NCBI RefSeq assembly: GCF_900564145.1
Contig: NZ_UOOB01000001.1
Coordinates: 3,660,754-3,724,753 of the forward strand
Reading direction: 5' to 3'
DNA from: Comamonas sp. lk
GTDB lineage: Bacteria; Pseudomonadota; Gammaproteobacteria; Burkholderiales; Burkholderiaceae_C
DNA: 64,000 bases
The notes beneath the pieces are model-generated. The model had not been told where the DNA came from and did not search any database. It was given only the letters and a program-made list of their open reading frames with translations. Below are positions 63,200 to 64,000 of the stretch, piece by piece. A program made the position numbers and the translations under genes. Position 1 is the first letter of the stretch; every line of letters starts with the position of its first letter.

Positions 63200-63573
63200 A
63201 ACTCGAACAGAAGACGGCATACCGTCTGATCAAGATTCACTCGCCCAAAGGCCGCATTTTTGCGGCCTTTTTTCTTGGCGCAGCCAGCGTCAACCAGCAG
63301 GAAGCAACCTTCAGTTTGCCTTTATTTTTTACTTACAAAACACAACATTTTTTATAAGTTCAAACAATATTTAGCTACTCATTGAAAAGAGCTATTCCTA
63401 CACCTCGTTACCTCATAGCCAAAGACATTGAGACACAGGGCTTACATGATTTTTTACAGAAATCGGGAATTCATCTGAAGCACCAAACCCCTTGCTCTTT
63501 GTGTCATGAACACAAGCCAAGGATGTCTTTTGACGGGTCTGCATGCGTGTTGCAAGCAAAGTGGGGAAGAGAA
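63200..63573. other. AT-rich intergenic region
   Basis: After the helicase terminator, about 63,310-63,470 is markedly AT-rich (runs such as TTTATTTTTTAC and CATTTTTTATAAG), unlike the rest of the window. No gene is seen. It may carry the promoter of the following gene or mark the edge of an acquired segment. Confidence 0.5.
63247..63273 (+). terminator. Terminator after the helicase gene
   Basis: Arms AAAGGCCGCA (63247-63256) and TGCGGCCTTT around a 4-base loop, then T residues. Confidence 0.9.
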
Positions 63574-64000
63574 ATGAATTCGTTCAAAGCATTGGCAGCG
63601 TTCATCCTGACTGTTTCCGGTGGTGCTTTGCATGCCGAGGAAAGCTGGCACATCAATCTTCATACCGTCAGCTACCACTTCAGTGAGCGGCAACACGGCA
63701 AGCAATGGAATCAAGAGAACCTGGGCCTAGGCATCAGGCGCGAATTCTCCAGCGATCTATCGGTGCAGGCCGGCTTTTACCGCAACAGCATTGATCAGTG
63801 GAGCACCTATGCCATCGGCGAGTACACTCCCATCGCCATGGGCAATCTGCAAACCGGCGTCTATGCAGGGCTGCGCACCAATTACACCAAGCCCGTCATG
63901 CTCGCAGCAGGTGCCCTGCTTCGCTGGCAAAGCGAGCGCTACAGCGTGACGCTCAGGGCCGCGCCCAAGATGTGCAACCAATGCTCCGCTTTTGTCGCGC
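63574..64000 (+). CDS. Predicted outer-membrane beta-barrel protein, 5' part only
   Basis: The frame opens at an ATG at 63574 and runs off the window after 142 codons. A signal peptide (about residues 1-21, ending ALHAE) is followed by alternating hydrophobic strands (WHINLHTVSYHFS, LGLGIRREFS, LSVQAGFYRNS, WSTYAIGEYTPI), the pattern of a small outer-membrane barrel. Two Cys occur near the edge (KMCNQCS). I cannot name the family; a PagP-like or phage-type barrel are possibilities. GGGGAAGAG lies just upstream of the ATG. The AT-rich leader hints at separate regulation. Confidence 0.7.
   Translation, partial: MNSFKALAAFILTVSGGALHAEESWHINLHTVSYHFSERQHGKQWNQENLGLGIRREFSSDLSVQAGFYRNSIDQWSTYAIGEYTPIAMGNLQTGVYAGLRTNYTKPVMLAAGALLRWQSERYSVTLRAAPKMCNQCSAFVA

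Noticed and set aside
1..64000. tRNA, rRNA, CRISPR arrays, insertion sequences or prophage
   Set aside because: No cloverleaf-like T-loop sequences, regular spacer arrays, transposase or phage structural genes were seen on either strand.

Overview
The window looks like chromosomal DNA from a betaproteobacterium of the Comamonadaceae, most likely Comamonas or a close relative. The evidence is high-GC coding sequence throughout, Bug-type (tripartite tricarboxylate) binding proteins, a RibB with a dead GTP cyclohydrolase half, a GntR-linked sdhCDAB-sdhE-gltA cluster, and intergenic AGCGCTT palindromes of a kind I recall from this family. The species call is inference. I see no rRNA, tRNA, CRISPR array, insertion sequence or prophage.

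Layout. 1-11.4 kb: housekeeping and signalling genes (DHH phosphoesterase, M20 amidohydrolase, PAS-GGDEF-EAL protein, YlqF GTPase, two small proteins, a chemotaxis receptor, gshA, an SDR dehydrogenase). 11.9-18.8 kb: ferredoxin, ribB-ribH-nusB, an aminotransferase, then ybgC-tolQ-tolR-tolA, with tolA broken by a frame change in C-runs. 19.0-21.8 kb: a minus-strand set of a DUF3455 lipoprotein, a SigK-like ECF sigma factor, an RskA-like anti-sigma factor and a fasciclin protein. 21.9-26.2 kb: TauE/SafE permease with divergent LysR, trhP, and a ParB-domain protein. 26.3-30.3 kb: an iron-uptake block (Fur-like site, TonB-dependent receptor, PepSY membrane protein) and a VOC protein.

30.4-35.3 kb: acnA, then a second ECF set (COG4315 lipoprotein, sigma, anti-sigma). 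35.6-42.1 kb: a catabolic cluster (acyl-CoA dehydrogenase, two Bug proteins, thioesterase, CaiB-type CoA-transferase) with a divergent LysR regulator. 42.3-45.1 kb: a patch that reads less GC-rich, with a class D beta-lactamase and a divergent HxlR/MFS pair sharing two matching operators. 45.3-48.2 kb: bacterioferritin-like protein, queuosine precursor transporter, and an MmyB-like regulator divergent from a membrane protein.

48.3-60.6 kb is a TCA-cycle block. On the minus strand lie acnB, a secreted hypothetical protein, a CitE-like lyase, tam and mdh. Divergently on the plus strand lie a GntR/UTRA regulator, sdhCDAB, sdhE and gltA. An 18-bp perfect palindrome sits between mdh and the regulator. 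Two aconitases, the enzyme that methylates trans-aconitate, malate dehydrogenase, succinate dehydrogenase with its flavinylation factor, and citrate synthase thus fall within 30 kb. The window ends with a quinone oxidoreductase, a DEAD-box helicase, an AT-rich gap and the start of an outer-membrane-like protein cut by the window edge.

Most transcription units end in recognisable hairpin terminators. At least two of these (after the DHH gene and after gshA) appear to be copies of a dispersed palindromic repeat.
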